A stretch of DNA of 64,000 nt. Origin: Thunnus maccoyii (Eukaryota > Chordata > Actinopteri > Scombriformes > Scombridae). The position numbers and the translations under genes are program-made. Below are positions 10,623 through 22,134 of this stretch, piece by piece; position 1 is the stretch's first letter, and every line of letters starts with the position of its first letter. The stretch is taken from NCBI RefSeq assembly GCF_910596095.1, contig NC_056536.1, positions 18,213,291 through 18,277,290 of the forward strand, given 5' to 3'. The notes below the pieces were generated by a model, which saw nothing but the letters and a program-made list of their open reading frames with translations, did not search any database and had not been told where the DNA came from.

Positions 10623-13600
10623 ATGCCATTTGGAGGAGGAAAAAAGTGTGGCTGCTGTCAGAAGACAGTTTATTCCGCAGAGGAGGTAATGTGTGATGGG
10701 CGGAGCTACCACAAGTCATGCTTCCTGTGCAGTGAGTAAACTCTCTGTTGCTTCCTGTCATTGTCAAAGCAATCTAACCAAACCAATGAACTCATCATTA
10801 CAGAAATACTAGCCTAATATGGACTGTTGCTCATCTACTCTTAAAGAAAAATGTACATACACAAGAGAAAATGTCCTTACAGGGTACCATACATGGTTGC
10901 TTAAAAAGAAAAAAAAAACATGATAGTGTTGTTGCATTTCACATGCTATACTGTAGTACCTATAAGTGTGTTAAATGCATGGTTGTCCTGTATCCAGGTC
11001 TACTGAAAATTAGTATATTTTCTTCCTCAGAGACAGATATTTTCCAACTGTGTGTGAAATTTGTATGTGAAACACTGGTGTAAATTAGGGAGTCTTGTAA
11101 GAGACTTTCACTCTTGAAACTCTGAAACTTGACATTTATTTTTAATAAGTAAGATAAAAAACAGATTCTAGCTAGTGCCATTATAGTTGAGCTGCTATTC
11201 TTATGTAGCGTCACATCATACCCTCCATGTTTGGACAGTTACCCAATAACAAAACAAGATAATTTACTTACACTTACAATAATTAAGGGGTAGATTTTTT
11301 TCCTGCATCTTAAACAAAAACAAAAAAAATTTAATGTAACTATATCAATATAAGAAAAAATGCAATTAAAAGAAATGTATTGAAAAAAAGTCTTTTTGCC
11401 TCAACTTGAAAAATGTGTAGGTTCATTGAGTTCTGAGTGGAGTTATTTGTGTTCCTGCGTTGTAATCGACATTCCTGTGATGGAATTTAGATGAGGACAT
11501 GCTCGTTCAATAGAAACATTCCATAAAAGGAAACCGTTAGGAGCCTATCGAAACAAAAGAATGTGCTCAAAAACATGTGCACAGATATGCAAAACAATAA
11601 TATATGTGTATGTGTGTTTGTGCGCATGCATTTGTCTGTTTGTGCAGTGGTGTGTAGGAAGAGCTTGGACAGCACCACTGTTGCTTCTCATATGGATGAG
11701 ATCTACTGCAAGTCGTGCTACGGCAAGAAGTACGGGCCAAAAGGTTATGGTTATGGCCAGGGAGCTGGGACCCTGAGCATGGACAAGGGAGAGTCTTTGG
11801 GTATTACACATGAAGAGTGAGTAAGACGCAAACACACATGCTTCTAGATCTCTTTTTAGGTTATTAATACACATTTTGTTCTCTCTTTCTCTCCGTCAGA
11901 CCTGCTCCTCATCGTCCTACCAACAACCCGAACCCATCTAAGATGGCTTACAAGTTCGGAGGGTCAGACAAGTGCCCTCGCTGTGGCAAGGCTGTCTATG
12001 CCGCTGAGAAAGTGATGGGAGCTGGCAGTGTATGAAGAATCACACACATGCACGTGCATGCATGCAAAAACAGTCTCGAAAAGACTTTTAAAATTGATTT
12101 TCTGTTTATTTACAGGCATGGCATAAAACTGGATGTTTCTGCTGTGCCACATGTGGGAAGAGCCTTGAGTCAACCACACTAGCTGACAAAGATGGAGAAA
12201 TCTACTGCAAAGGTAAAACTTCACTGTCTTCACTTTCCATACAAGAATAAAGCCAAACCAATACCATACTGCTCCCTGTACAGTAGTCTAAATTACTATA
12301 CAATCACACTGAAACACTGTATTTGACAACGAACATGCATTCAACACACATTTCACTCATTCATACCAGACAGCCAGTTGTCACTATTAACACAAGACCC
12401 AAATCTGCAACTGTGCACTGCACTCATCCTCTGAACTGATAAACCAGACCTAATATAAATGTTGTCTTAAACAAGTTGTTGACTTTCAGTAAAACTGCTG
12501 TTCAAGTGCAAGTATAATACTATAGATGACGAGGTTTTGTAATTTTAGGTTTATTTTCATCATTTGGTCTCTAAATGTGACCTTAAAGGACAGGTTCATA
12601 TTTTTTCAAGTCTGTCTTTATAGTCATGTGTCCAAATGGACATTCAAATAGGTTTATCTTGCCATTATCATTCCTCCTATTCATACTGACCATTAGAAGA
12701 TCCCTTCATAATGCACTTACAATGATGGGGTCCACAAACCACAGTTTGCATTTTGTGCAAAATGTATTTAAAAGTTAATAAGAAGCTTCAGTCATCCAAA
12801 TTAGTCAAATCAAGTAGATATCTTTCAACATTACAGTCTTTTTTGTGCCAAAGTCCCTCTTTTTGTTACTATACTTCCACTGCAGCCCAACAGCAAAACA
12901 AAAAGAGGAAATGTGGTGCTAAAAAGATTGTAAATGCGGCAGATATCTACTTGATATGACTAACTCAGACTGCTGAAGCCTCATATAAGCTTCAGATAAA
13001 CTTTAAATGCAATTTTGCACAAAATGATTGCGCAAATGACACTGTAGATTTTGGCCTGCATCACTTAAATTGAAAGTGCATTTTAAAGGGATCTTTTAAC
13101 AGACAGTATGAACAGGAGGAATGATTACAGTGAGGAAAATCGCTTTCAGTGTTCATATGGACACCAGACTGTTGTTTTAAAACAGACTTTAAAAATTGTG
13201 AACCTGTCCTTTAATAATCTACACTTACAACCGTGTTCAAGCTCACTCTTAGATTGAATTTTTTATTTAATCTATTATAAGGTAATAGTCATCTTGTTGT
13301 AGTGTTACTGTATGACAATCATGTGTCAGACCTGTTTTCAATGCTGATCCAGGCAAGATGTCCCATGTTGATCTATTCAGGCTGCATTTGTCTGAAAGAG
13401 ATATGATACAGATAATCCATCACACAGTATTAATATAACATATACAGTGACTGTTAAAAGAGTAAGACTGCACATCCTAAACTAGGGGAAAACATTTTTG
13501 GTTGCAATACTTAAAGGGGACTTGGGCAAGAAAATTAACTGTTATGTATTATTAATGGCCTGTGAGTGGGTGACTGATTTGTAATGAACACAAGAATACA

Positions 13601-14827
13601 GCAGAGGGCCCCCTAACACAGAAAGATGCGTTTTTTTCCTTGTTCCTCCAGTCCAATGTTTGAGTTTTACTGCACAGAATGATGTATGTGACACAGAGTT
13701 TGACACTAGACGGCTGTTTTCACATTCATCTGCTGAAAGTGTAATGTTTCTCTGTGCTCACCTTAACCTTCGTGACATTACTACTAGTTTGGAGGCCAAT
13801 ATGTAAGATGTGGAAACCTGAGACCTCCAGTGCACAAACACTGTGAAGTTATTGAGAAGTTATTAGACAGTTAAAAAATTTTAAATTAACATTTGCATAT
13901 TCATAGATTCTAGATTCTTCAATAAGGGAGAAAGAGTTGATGTAATTTTAAGAATTTCTAACTACGTAATTGAACTTTTTTATGGAAAAACCAGACGTAA
14001 ATTATTATTATATAAAAATAATTATGCAAAAGTAAAACAGAACCCTCAAAGACTCTTCTGTCCATGTGGAAAAATAAGTCACCACTCACTGCACAATAAA
14101 AACATTTTATCTATGATTGGTCGATTCATCGATTAGTCGATCAACAGAAAATAATCAACAACTATTTTGATAATCAAATAATCGTTTTAGTCATTATTTA
14201 AAGCAAGAATTTGTTGGTTCGGCTCCTCAAATGTGATGATTTAATGAATTTCTTTATCATATATGACTGTAAACTATCATATGAAGACTTTCATATATGA
14301 CTTAAGCAATAATGAAAATAATCGTTAGTTGCAGCCCTAGTTAACTGTATCCTGTTTCCCAAACTCTCAGAAGAACAGATGCTGAACATTAACTGTTAAC
14401 TAACTTAACTCCCCGCTGTGATACTGACACATAGAAATAAATGTTGGATTTAAATGTTAGATTCACTCCGGGCAATATCAAATCTTTCCAGGTAGAAAGT
14501 ACACGAAAATTCCTTTTAATAAGCAACCCACCACTGTGTAACAGGTAAAAAAAAAAATTAAAAAAGATAACGTTTTGACCGCATGGGGGGAAGCAGTGAG
14601 GAGGTCACAAATATGGCAAACGTTAAAGCTTAACTAGTCGTGACTTAGCTGTAATAATATTAGGCTGCACGAGAGGCACTAACTGTGGTTAACTGAGGGA
14701 TTTGATGATGATGTCAAAGCATTTTTTTACGTTACCTTTCTTTCCTCCAGGGTGTTATGCCAAAAACTTTGGTCCTAAAGGATTTGGATACGGACAAGGC
14801 GCCGGGGCGCTGGCGCACACTCAGTAG
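10623..14827 (+). CDS. csrp1: cysteine and glycine-rich protein 1 (two LIM domains)
   Basis: CRP1 is a cytoskeletal and nuclear LIM-only protein that binds alpha-actinin and zyxin and promotes smooth-muscle gene expression. Coding exons are 10623-10731, 11648-11816, 11900-12029, 12116-12212 and 14751-14827: 582 nt, 193 aa, the same length as human CSRP1. LIM1 spans about residues 9-60 with C9, C12, H30, C33, C36 and C39. It is followed by the glycine-rich [17 protein letters not shown] signature. LIM2 begins [14 protein letters not shown], and the protein ends [16 protein letters not shown]. An oddity: LIM2 has H-x3-C (WHKTGC) where the family has H-x2-C. The start [10 protein letters not shown] fits the family; the acceptor just before it (TTACAAAG) is weak. 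The CSRP1 identity, rather than CSRP2/3, rests on the [12 protein letters not shown] segment and the neighbours. Confidence 0.93.
12583..13214. mobile_element. long foldback MITE, copy 1 (csrp1 intron)
   Basis: A 632-bp near-palindromic element. It starts TTAAAGGACAGGTTCA and ends with the inverse, TGAACC-type end CCTGTCCTTTAA. Matching inverted segments continue for roughly 300 bp on each side (for example TCATTCCTCCTATTCATACTG against CAGTATGAACAGGAGGAATGA). The ends sit on TTAA. No coding capacity. Other copies are 15071-15315 (internally deleted) and 31513-32079. Confidence 0.75.
14116..14340. mobile_element. ATTAGT-family MITE, copy C
   Basis: AT-rich repeat in the last csrp1 intron containing CGATTAGTCGATCAACAG and AATAATCGTTTTAGTCATT. 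It ends GTTAGTTGCAGCCCTAG, the typical terminus of this hAT-like MITE family. The left border is approximate. Confidence 0.6.
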
Positions 14828-14906
14828 AGACCAATTGCACTACCGCCTTCATCCTGCAGAGGGCAGACTGCTGCCAAAAGACATCAGACACATACTGGAA
14901 ATAATC

Positions 14907-14912
14907 AATAAA
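14907..14912 (+). terminator. csrp1: polyadenylation signal AATAAA, csrp1
   Basis: AATAAA 80 bases after the csrp1 stop codon, within AATAAATAAATAAT. A second AATAAA cluster near 15403-15411 could give a longer 3' UTR. Confidence 0.55.
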
Positions 14913-15070
14913 TAAATAATAGGCCAAAGCTGATCTGTCTTTGCTGTTAAACCTGGATACAAAACCCACATTTACTAATACTATGGCATTATCTATCTGT
15001 TTAAAGCTGCATTGTTGGTCTGCTCTAAGGGAATTTTTATCTTCATTTTCTCTGTTTTTCTCTGCGTGAA

Positions 15071-15315
15071 TTAAAGGATAACTTCACAATTTTTGAAGCC
15101 TGTCTTAAAACAATAGTCAGGTGCCCAAATACACACTGAAATAGGTTTTTCTTGCCATAATCATTCCTCCTGTTCATATTGGCCAGTAGAAGATCTGTTC
15201 ATACTGCACTTACAATATAAGTGATGGGGACCAAAATCCACAGTTCTTCTTCTGTGCAAAAATGACTAACTGTTGCTTTAAGACAGACTTGAAAAACTAT
15301 TAATGTATCCTTTAA
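15071..15315. mobile_element. long foldback MITE, copy 2, internally deleted
   Basis: Starts TTAAAGGATAACTTCACAATTTTTGAAG and ends CTTGAAAAACTATTAATG...TCCTTTAA, the same termini as the copies at 12583 and 31513. Only about 245 bp remain, so most of the interior is lost. Confidence 0.7.
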
Positions 15316-16463
15316 ATCTCAGTATCACTCGATCTACAATAGTCTATGTGACACAGTAAATGCTGCTTGTTTATATGGTATGCTTTCCAAACAGCATGTC
15401 AATAAATAAAATGAAAAGAGGATGATTTTAGTGCCAGTGTTTTCTTCATTAGAGTGAATATTACCTACATAAGGACATGTGAGTGACACTGTGTGTGTTT
15501 GTGTGCGCGTGTGTGTATGTGTGTGTGTGCATGTAAGGAATAGGGAAGTGAAGTAGGTTGAAGGATGACATGTGTTAAAGTTTCATGAAATGACAAATGT
15601 TCCTGGTATCCATGCCTCTCATAACATTGCAGTGACACATCACACTGCAACACTATGATATGTAAGTACAGTGTCTTGTAAAAGTGCTGGAATTACAGCT
15701 TCACTCCACCCACAAAGCTCATCTGCCACATTGGAGCCATGTAACCATAGAGGGTGTGAAGGATGACAAAAAGCTATTTAAATGCCATAATTAAGCTTTC
15801 TCTATTGAGACATTAGATACAGAGTAGTGAAGTGAAACTGCAGAGGAATCAGCAAGACTTTGAAGTTTGTTATGAAAATGCAACCAATTATTCTTTTTAA
15901 ATTACTTCAGCCATTACACTCAGTTGCACTTTTTATTATTTCAGGATGTGTAAACATGGTTCATGTAAAGAAAATAATAGCCTGCATCAGAACTGGAAAT
16001 GCTTGCCCCCAGCACTTCCTTGCATACACTTAACTAATGAAATAGTGTCCAAAAAGTAATAATTAGTAGTGTAATTGACTGATTAGTCATCTGTTTCTAC
16101 CTGCTCAAAAACTTGTTATGCTTCTTCCTTTCATTTAGTTTCTCTCACACAAACTCACAAAGACATTTCTACTTCGATATCCACCCTTTGCCTCCCACTC
16201 ACATTCCAGAAAGCAGCTTGTCATAAACACTCTCTGGATTTTGAAAGGAGAGATGTGATTTGACTAACTTATTATTAACTTTTACTGTTATACTGTTAAC
16301 TATTTTTATTTATACTGTCAGGTGTATTAGTGCGGCAGGCTCTTTTAAAACAGGTGCACTGTGACCTTTTCACCAGGTGGGAGGCGGCTAAACCCACCTA
16401 CCTGTATATCTGTTAACGTATAAACACTATGCAGAGTGTTGTAAAATCCAACTATCTAGTGCA

Positions 16464-16465
<2 letters not shown>

Positions 16466-16541
<76 letters not shown>
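16466..16541 (+). repeat. (CA)n microsatellite, 76 bp
   Basis: Uninterrupted CA dinucleotides upstream of phlda3. The open frames across it are poly-TH and poly-CV artefacts. Confidence 0.97.
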
Positions 16542-16542
<1 letters not shown>

Positions 16543-16627
16543 GCAGGGAATTTCATAAACAGTCCTGATCTTCTCCTGCCGTCACTGGGAGGAGGCGGGG
16601 TGCTCTGTGAAGGTCCACAGAGGAGCT

Positions 16628-16647
16628 GGGCATGTTCAGACATATCC
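16628..16647 (+). promoter_or_regulatory. phlda3: putative p53 response element upstream of phlda3
   Basis: Two adjacent decamers with no spacer: GGGCATGTTC matches RRRCWWGYYY perfectly, and AGACATATCC matches 9 of 10 (A instead of the central G). The pair lies 225 bases before the phlda3 start codon. Mammalian PHLDA3 is an established direct p53 target, so the position makes sense. Binding is inferred, not shown. Confidence 0.5.
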
Positions 16648-16872
16648 AGGCAGACCAGCCTACCAAACTCCCCACTGCGCGCTGTCATTACGCACAGATT
16701 GGACTTAGACGCAGACATTATATGAAGCGCATCAAACCGATGTGTTTAATGGGGGACACATGACATTGACTACATGTGGGATGTGCATTTAATGGATTCA
16801 TCTCAATGCGCCACTGCTGAAGTGTTTCTCTTAAATTGAGCCTCTTTCTGAAGAAGTCGGTTCAGCGTGGCC

Positions 16873-17304
16873 ATGTCTCTTCCGGCCAAAGTGATGAGAG
16901 ACGGGCTGCTGGAGAAGCGCAGCAGCGGGCTTCTCCAGCTGTGGAAGAAGAAGCGCTGCGTGCTTACCGATGAAGGGTTGCGCCTGCACAACTGCAAAGG
17001 CGGCGGCGGCGGTGGTGGTGATGGTCCGGGCTCGAAGTGGAGCTCCAAAGCCAAGGAGCTCCGCTTTGAGCGCATGGCCACGGTGGACTGCGTGGAGTAC
17101 AAACGAGGGCTGGTGTACTTCACTGTGGTCATGGCCACAGGCAAGGAGATTGACTTTCGGTGTCCGCAGGACGGCGCGGCTTGGAACGCGGAGATTGCTT
17201 TGGCACTGGTGCGCTACAAGAACCTGCAAGCCGTGCAGACTGGAAGGAACAGGCACCTGTCTACAGCGCACCTGGGCAGCACCGGAGAGGATGAAGAGCT
17301 CTGA
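16873..17304 (+). CDS. phlda3: pleckstrin homology-like domain family A member 3
   Basis: A small protein that is almost only a PH domain. In mammals it is induced by p53, binds membrane phosphoinositides and competes with Akt, lowering Akt signalling. The single coding exon gives 143 aa (human PHLDA3 is 127). ATG at 16873 is chosen; the two preceding in-frame codons are GTG GCC. The PH domain runs from about residue 8 to 120 with conserved GLLEKRSSGLLQLWKKKRCVLT, YFTVV, EIDFRCPQD and W-N-A-E-I-A-L-ALVRYKN. The extra length is mainly a seven-glycine run and a Ser/Gly-rich linker (about residues 44-57) in a loop near the start of the PH domain. The acidic tail ends EDEEL. It lies between csrp1 and tnni1, as in human. 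Confidence 0.93.
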   Translation: MSLPAKVMRDGLLEKRSSGLLQLWKKKRCVLTDEGLRLHNCKGGGGGGGDGPGSKWSSKAKELRFERMATVDCVEYKRGLVYFTVVMATGKEIDFRCPQDGAAWNAEIALALVRYKNLQAVQTGRNRHLSTAHLGSTGEDEEL

Positions 17305-18412
17305 CTTGGTGAAGCCTTTCTCGGATAGAGGTGAAATAGACTTTCTCATCAAAATACAGCCTATAGGTTATAGGTCTTACTCACCCACTTAGCCTATTTA
17401 AGCTTAAATATTAGTTTATTTTGGCTTCGGGGGACACAGTGTTGCACCACACCCTCCCACAGCTGGAACATCTCCGGTTCACCTCCAACTTTGTATCACA
17501 GATTAACAGTGAAACCTTAACCAAGCCAAAGCATAGGTTTAACACCTCAAGTATTAATTACTGTTTTCTCAACCATCTAAGACTTAAAAGTCTCCAGTCA
17601 GTGCAGCAGCTGGCTTCACATGTAATCTCCCCCTCTCTGGTCTAATGGGTGCTAATAGTTCAAAACAAGCTGGTGCAGTGGTTGGATGGAATGAAAACAT
17701 TCAGACTCTTGGGGATGAGGTGACACATGGCTGAGAAGCATTCAAGCTACGTTCACATCAAAGGTTATTTACAAGTGGCAGCTAAGTGTTTAGATGTTCT
17801 ACAGAAGAGTCAAAGTCATCTCCATGTTTCTTTTTAATGGTCATCAGCCTTTGCGGCACCACAGTCTTCTTAGCACACAAACCTACTCTCACTTAAGGGC
17901 ATAATTACTATGCAATGTGAGCCTCCAAAATAACATCTGCCTGCCTCTCCCTCACTTGGCAGCCAAGTATTTTTAAACACACACACACACACTAACACAC
18001 ACACACACTGCCCGCTGTTATGCATTTAACTGACATTAAGACACATGGACGTTTGGGGTGACCAAAGATAAGAGCCCCAGACATCTTTTCAGCTTTTCAA
18101 CATTTTGGACACAATAAATGCCATCATATAACAACAGTGTTATTTACTGAAACTGGCCTCTGAAATCTCAAATGTTCATGAAGCGGGTGTGTAAGTCTGA
18201 ACTATGAGCTCACTGTCCAGGAATCTACAGCGATGTTTCCTTAAGTGAGCTGCAGTAGTCAAGTGCCCAAATTAACTTAGTAGCCGTGGCAACAGCGTAC
18301 TGTAATATAACTCACTACAAAAGCACTTTCTGGAACATCATCTGCCTCAGTGTCTGATATCTATAGTGACATTTACATGATAAAAATCTCTCTCTCCAGC
18401 CTTTCTGCAACA

Positions 18413-19050
18413 CTTCCTGTGAGGGAGCCAATCACAGTGGAGAAGGGTAGAGGTCACCAGATCAACGGGCTTGTTTCTGTGGTGCACAGCAAGATGGGAA
18501 TTATACAGAAGGTTCATCTGTGAATATGGATTAAAGGACTGACAGCAAGTGTTGCAGACACTCCTCTTGTCTTCCTACATGAACTTATTCATGCTGTCAT
18601 ACGGAGTTTAGGAATCTCGTATAAGCATGGATAATGTTTTTTTCTGTCATGACCTCATTTCTTGAGGTCAATGTGGAGACCTCTGCATAAGGAAAATATT
18701 ACAATATTTAAACAGAAACTATGGAGCTGGGACTCTGTTTGCCGCTTGTGCCTTGATATATCAAAAATATCTTCTATTTTGGGCATAATATCTGAATATT
18801 TTCTAGCATTGCTGAAACAGGAATCACTTTGTGTCTTCAGTCTTACTTTTGATGGAAATATTTTGCCGTTTGACTGGCTTTGAAAGCTTTTGTTATGGAC
18901 TGAACAGATCTGCATGTTTTTCTAAAGTTTAACATGAAGAATAAGTATTTTGCTCATATTCATTGCACATTGTATTCTATATATTTGCTGAAACCGTGTA
19001 CAGTATTACAATCTTTGAAAAGAAATAATAAATTTTGACTGTAATCCTGA
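18413..19050 (+). other. phlda3: possible phlda3 3' UTR exon
   Basis: A strong acceptor (TCTCTCTCTCCAG, ending at about 18401) is followed by about 630 bases of non-coding sequence ending in an AATAAA at 19027-19032. A possible donor (GATAGAG then GTGAAA) occurs at 17330, just after the stop. PHLDA3 is thought to have a second, non-coding exon, so this is a reasonable candidate. Exact boundaries are not supported. Confidence 0.35.
19027..19032 (+). terminator. phlda3: polyadenylation signal AATAAA, probably phlda3
   Basis: Canonical hexamer downstream of phlda3 and before any other gene on this strand. Confidence 0.45.
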
Positions 19051-20929
19051 AGTGCTGACGTATTTCACTTGAGTTTCTATTTTAATATCGTTTCAGTTGT
19101 CTACAGAAAGAAAACACATTGTAACATCTAATGTCTCTCAGAGCTGTACAGTCAGTTGCAACTTACTTTAGGTTCAGACCGTTAATTGCTAAGCTCATCT
19201 GTTTCCAGTTGTGGTGTAAACTTGCTGTTATAGCCTCTAGAAAATACACACACACACCCCAGACGCATAGACACACACACACTGTGGCATTGCTCTTTCG
19301 TGTATGATGAAGTCAGGACACCTTTTGTTCTGAGCAGTGTGGAGGACTAATGAGAAAGCAGTGAGCCTGAGGCATGTGCACACAAACATCCACCCACACA
19401 CATTCACCTACGGAAGCTTACGCGCACACCCAGCACGAAATTCAGCAAGGTCTCAGCATCAGCAGACTCTTGTTAGCGAGGCCTTGCGTAGATTGTTCAT
19501 TCAAGCATGTTTTTGTGTGTGTGTCAAGAATATAGCAGCCTGTGTATGAGCTGTGGAGAGGGCTGTGGTGCTCAGTGCAGGTCAGGGATAAAGGGTCGAT
19601 TGTGTAGTGACTTCTCTCGTTTCTGTGGAAAACCCCAAAGCTATCCACACCGCATGAGTCAGCAAGGAACCAAGAGCACTGCAAGGAACGGAGACACCCA
19701 GTGATGGATCAGTGTACTAAACTGTGTGTGTGTAGGCAGGTGTAAACACACAGAATATCCTAATATGAATATGTGTGATTGGTGGCGAGTATGTGCAAAA
19801 TGTTCTAAAAATCCAGTACTTCAGAGTGTGTGTGCTCACACTACTCAGAGGAATGCCCTGTCTAAACATCATGACCTCTGGCCAGTGAATCTGCTTTTCT
19901 CAGCAGGTAAACACACACACTCATTGTACAATAATTTACAGTTTCATGAACCAAATCGTAGCACATAGGCTGATCTAGAGCTGAATGAATCTATCTAATA
20001 GATGCTACTGCAAATTGTCATTTGATCAGTTAAGCAAAGTGAAAGCATGTGTGTGTGCATACCTCTTTGACCAAGATTCCTCTCAGGCTTCACCACATGG
20101 AGCTGCTGTCTGCTGTATGAGTGTGAAACCACTAGAGGTCTGTCTCTCTCCTGTTACAGTAAGTAAGCACTTCTCTGTAGGTGTGTGTGTATTTGTGTGT
20201 GTCTCTGTGCGGCTTCTCTGTGGTTTGATCATCAAGGTTTTTGGCAAATCTACATGTAATGCAGGCTCCTCCTTTCCTTTTGAGTAAAGCCAACTGAGCC
20301 AACATGTCAGCTGTCTTGTATTTAATATGTTTTGTGTGCATGTGTATGTATTACACGTTTGTTTTATATTTTTCTCAGTACTTTACTCCTTCCCCACACA
20401 TACTGAAAAACAATATTACTGTGAAATGTTTTTTTCTTTTCTGGAAGGTTCTTGGAATTGTTGGATCGTGATAATATTCTACATGTCACCTCTTGGACTG
20501 TATAAATTACAGGTAAATCCCAACATGAATGATTTTGACTTTTGGATGAAGCATTTTGCATGTTTCTCAACTTATTACAATTAATTGTAGGGTTTTACCC
20601 TTCTGTTTGCACGTATTACTGATGGAAACACACCTGCTACATCATCAGAAAACTTAATAACTTTAATTTAGTTATGTGTATCTGCCTGACAGTTTGGAAG
20701 TAATAGCAAGTGCCAATTCTGTGTCTTGAGTTTTGGCGGTAAGTCTATGCAGTACCCTTTCATTTTCATTTGGGTCATAGACAGTATCATGAAGTTTCAT
20801 TGCCTGACAGGCTTAATGCAAGGCAAAATTTTCCCAAGGGCCTCCTTGCAAGCATGTCTAGCATTTTGATCTGCCCTTTGAGATTAAGGTGTGTGTAAAC
20901 AGGATTTAAGAGTCTACAGCTGCTAGTAG

Positions 20930-21670
20930 TTTCTGTGAGGCTTCCTTAGGCACAGCAGTGCTTTGACTAAATGCTAACATCAGCATGATAACATGCTCAT
21001 ATTGATAATGCTAACATGCTGATGTTTAGCAGGTACAGTACTGTGCAAAAGACATGTGACTTTAGATGTTTAGATTCTTATCCATAATGCAATACCATCA
21101 GGAAGGCGTCTGATTGGTCCCAAATTTATTCTGCAGCTTCAAAATGACTCCAAACATACAGACGGAGTCATAAAGATCTATCATCAGTGACAAGAGGAAC
21201 AAGGAGTCCTGCAACAGATGGTGTGGCCCCCACAGAGCCCTGTTCTCAACATCATCAAGTCAGTGAGCGTAAAGACAGCGTAAATTCACAGAAGAACTGT
21301 GGAAAGTTCTCCAAGATGCTTGGAACAACCTACCTGCCAAGTGCCATGAAAACTGTGCACAAGTGTACTGAGGAGAATTGGTGCTGTTTTAAAGGCAAAG
21401 CGTTATCACATGAAATATTGATTTGATTTAGGTTTCTTCTGTTTACTGCACTTTGTATGAAGTTAATGCCATGAATAGTTTTTATTTATCAGTTATTTTT
21501 AAAAGCATCCTCACTTTACTTTTAGTGCCTTAAACTTTTGTACAGTACTGTATATCTATACAAAATTTCATGGATATCCATCCAATAGTTGGATTCATTT
21601 CAGTCTGGTTCAATGTGGTGGACAGACCAACATTGGCATCCACAGAGCCATGCCATTAGCATAGCTAAAA
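20930..21670. repeat. common fish interspersed repeat split by a mariner element
   Basis: The left flank has GCACAGCAGTGCTTTGACTAAATGCTAACATCAGCATG and GCTAACATGCTGATGTTTAGCAGG. The right flank has AAATTTCATGGATATCCATCCAATAGTTG. Both belong to a repeat I recognise as frequent in percomorph genomes. A reverse-orientation copy is at about 39850-40237. The TA-flanked mariner lies between the halves. Confidence 0.5.
21036..21550 (+). mobile_element. dead Tc1/mariner element
   Basis: A 515-bp remnant flanked by TA on both sides (21034-21035 and 21551-21552). The ends are CAGTACTGTGCAAAAG and the near-perfect inverse CTTTTGTACAGTACTG. The interior keeps only the transposase C-terminal region, in a broken frame. 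A short segment near 21218-21260 resembles the PQSPDLN motif of Tc1-like transposases, but with D changed to V and the downstream catalytic E changed to K. Stops and large deletions confirm it is inactive. Confidence 0.8.
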
Positions 21671-21983
21671 ATATTGTATAACAACATAGAGGACTCGTTT
21701 CATTACACGGGACAGGTGTTCTCACTCTCTCTTTCTCCCAGCACTTCTAACCATAACACTCATTAGCATTAGCTTTTTTCCTCCCATTATTATTTAGTGT
21801 CAAGTTCCTACCAGGACAATCTTTGACAAGCATGAACAAAGGACTCCTGCCTGAGTTGGCTCCATCCTCCTGTGTCGTGCAAAGCCAAATCTCCAGGCTC
21901 TAACTGCTGGCCCTGGGTTTATAATGAATCTGCGAAAGACAAATGGACAGAGTAAGATTAGGGAGTAAGAGCGATGGGGGAGA

Positions 21984-21993
21984 CTAATAATAG
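21984..21993 (+). promoter_or_regulatory. tnni1: MEF2 consensus site upstream of tnni1
   Basis: CTAATAATAG fits YTAWWWWTAR exactly. It is about 55 bases upstream of a TATA-like TTAAATA (22046-22052) and 150 bases before the first donor. MEF2 sites are established regulators of slow troponin I in other vertebrates; use here is inferred. Confidence 0.5.
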
Positions 21994-22074
21994 CCTCCAC
22001 TAACAAAAGAGAAAGAGAGAGTGAGATACTGGGAGGGAGGTGCGGTTAAATAGAGGGACACCAAATTGTTGGTC

Positions 22075-22134
22075 TCATCTCTGATCTGTCCATCCTGACG
22101 CTGTTGCATCTCACGCTCCGAGCTTCTAACACTG
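22075..22134 (+). other. tnni1: tnni1 non-coding first exon
   Basis: Ends CTAACACTG with a perfect donor, GTAAGT, at 22135, and follows a TATA-like box by about 25-30 bases. The left border is estimated from that box. Troponin I genes typically have an untranslated first exon. Confidence 0.55.

Larger units (their letters stand above)
14913..16627. other. region between csrp1 and phlda3
   Basis: Holds the deleted foldback MITE (15071-15315), further possible csrp1 3' UTR to about 15420, a GT-rich tract near 15492-15532 and a 76-bp CA microsatellite. No exon recognised. Confidence 0.6.
19051..21983. other. region between phlda3 and tnni1
   Basis: No exon recognised. It has scattered short CA/GT tracts (19245-19260, 19910-19920, 20180-20210), a common fish interspersed repeat (about 20930-21035 and 21551-21670) and a dead mariner element inserted in it. 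Confidence 0.6.

Noticed and set aside
16831-17392. Alternative-frame and antisense frames over phlda3 (up to 173 aa)
   Set aside because: GC-rich shadows of the real PH-domain frame.
21187-21426. 79-aa open frame as a gene
   Set aside because: It is a frame-shifted piece of decayed Tc1/mariner transposase between TA-flanked ends.
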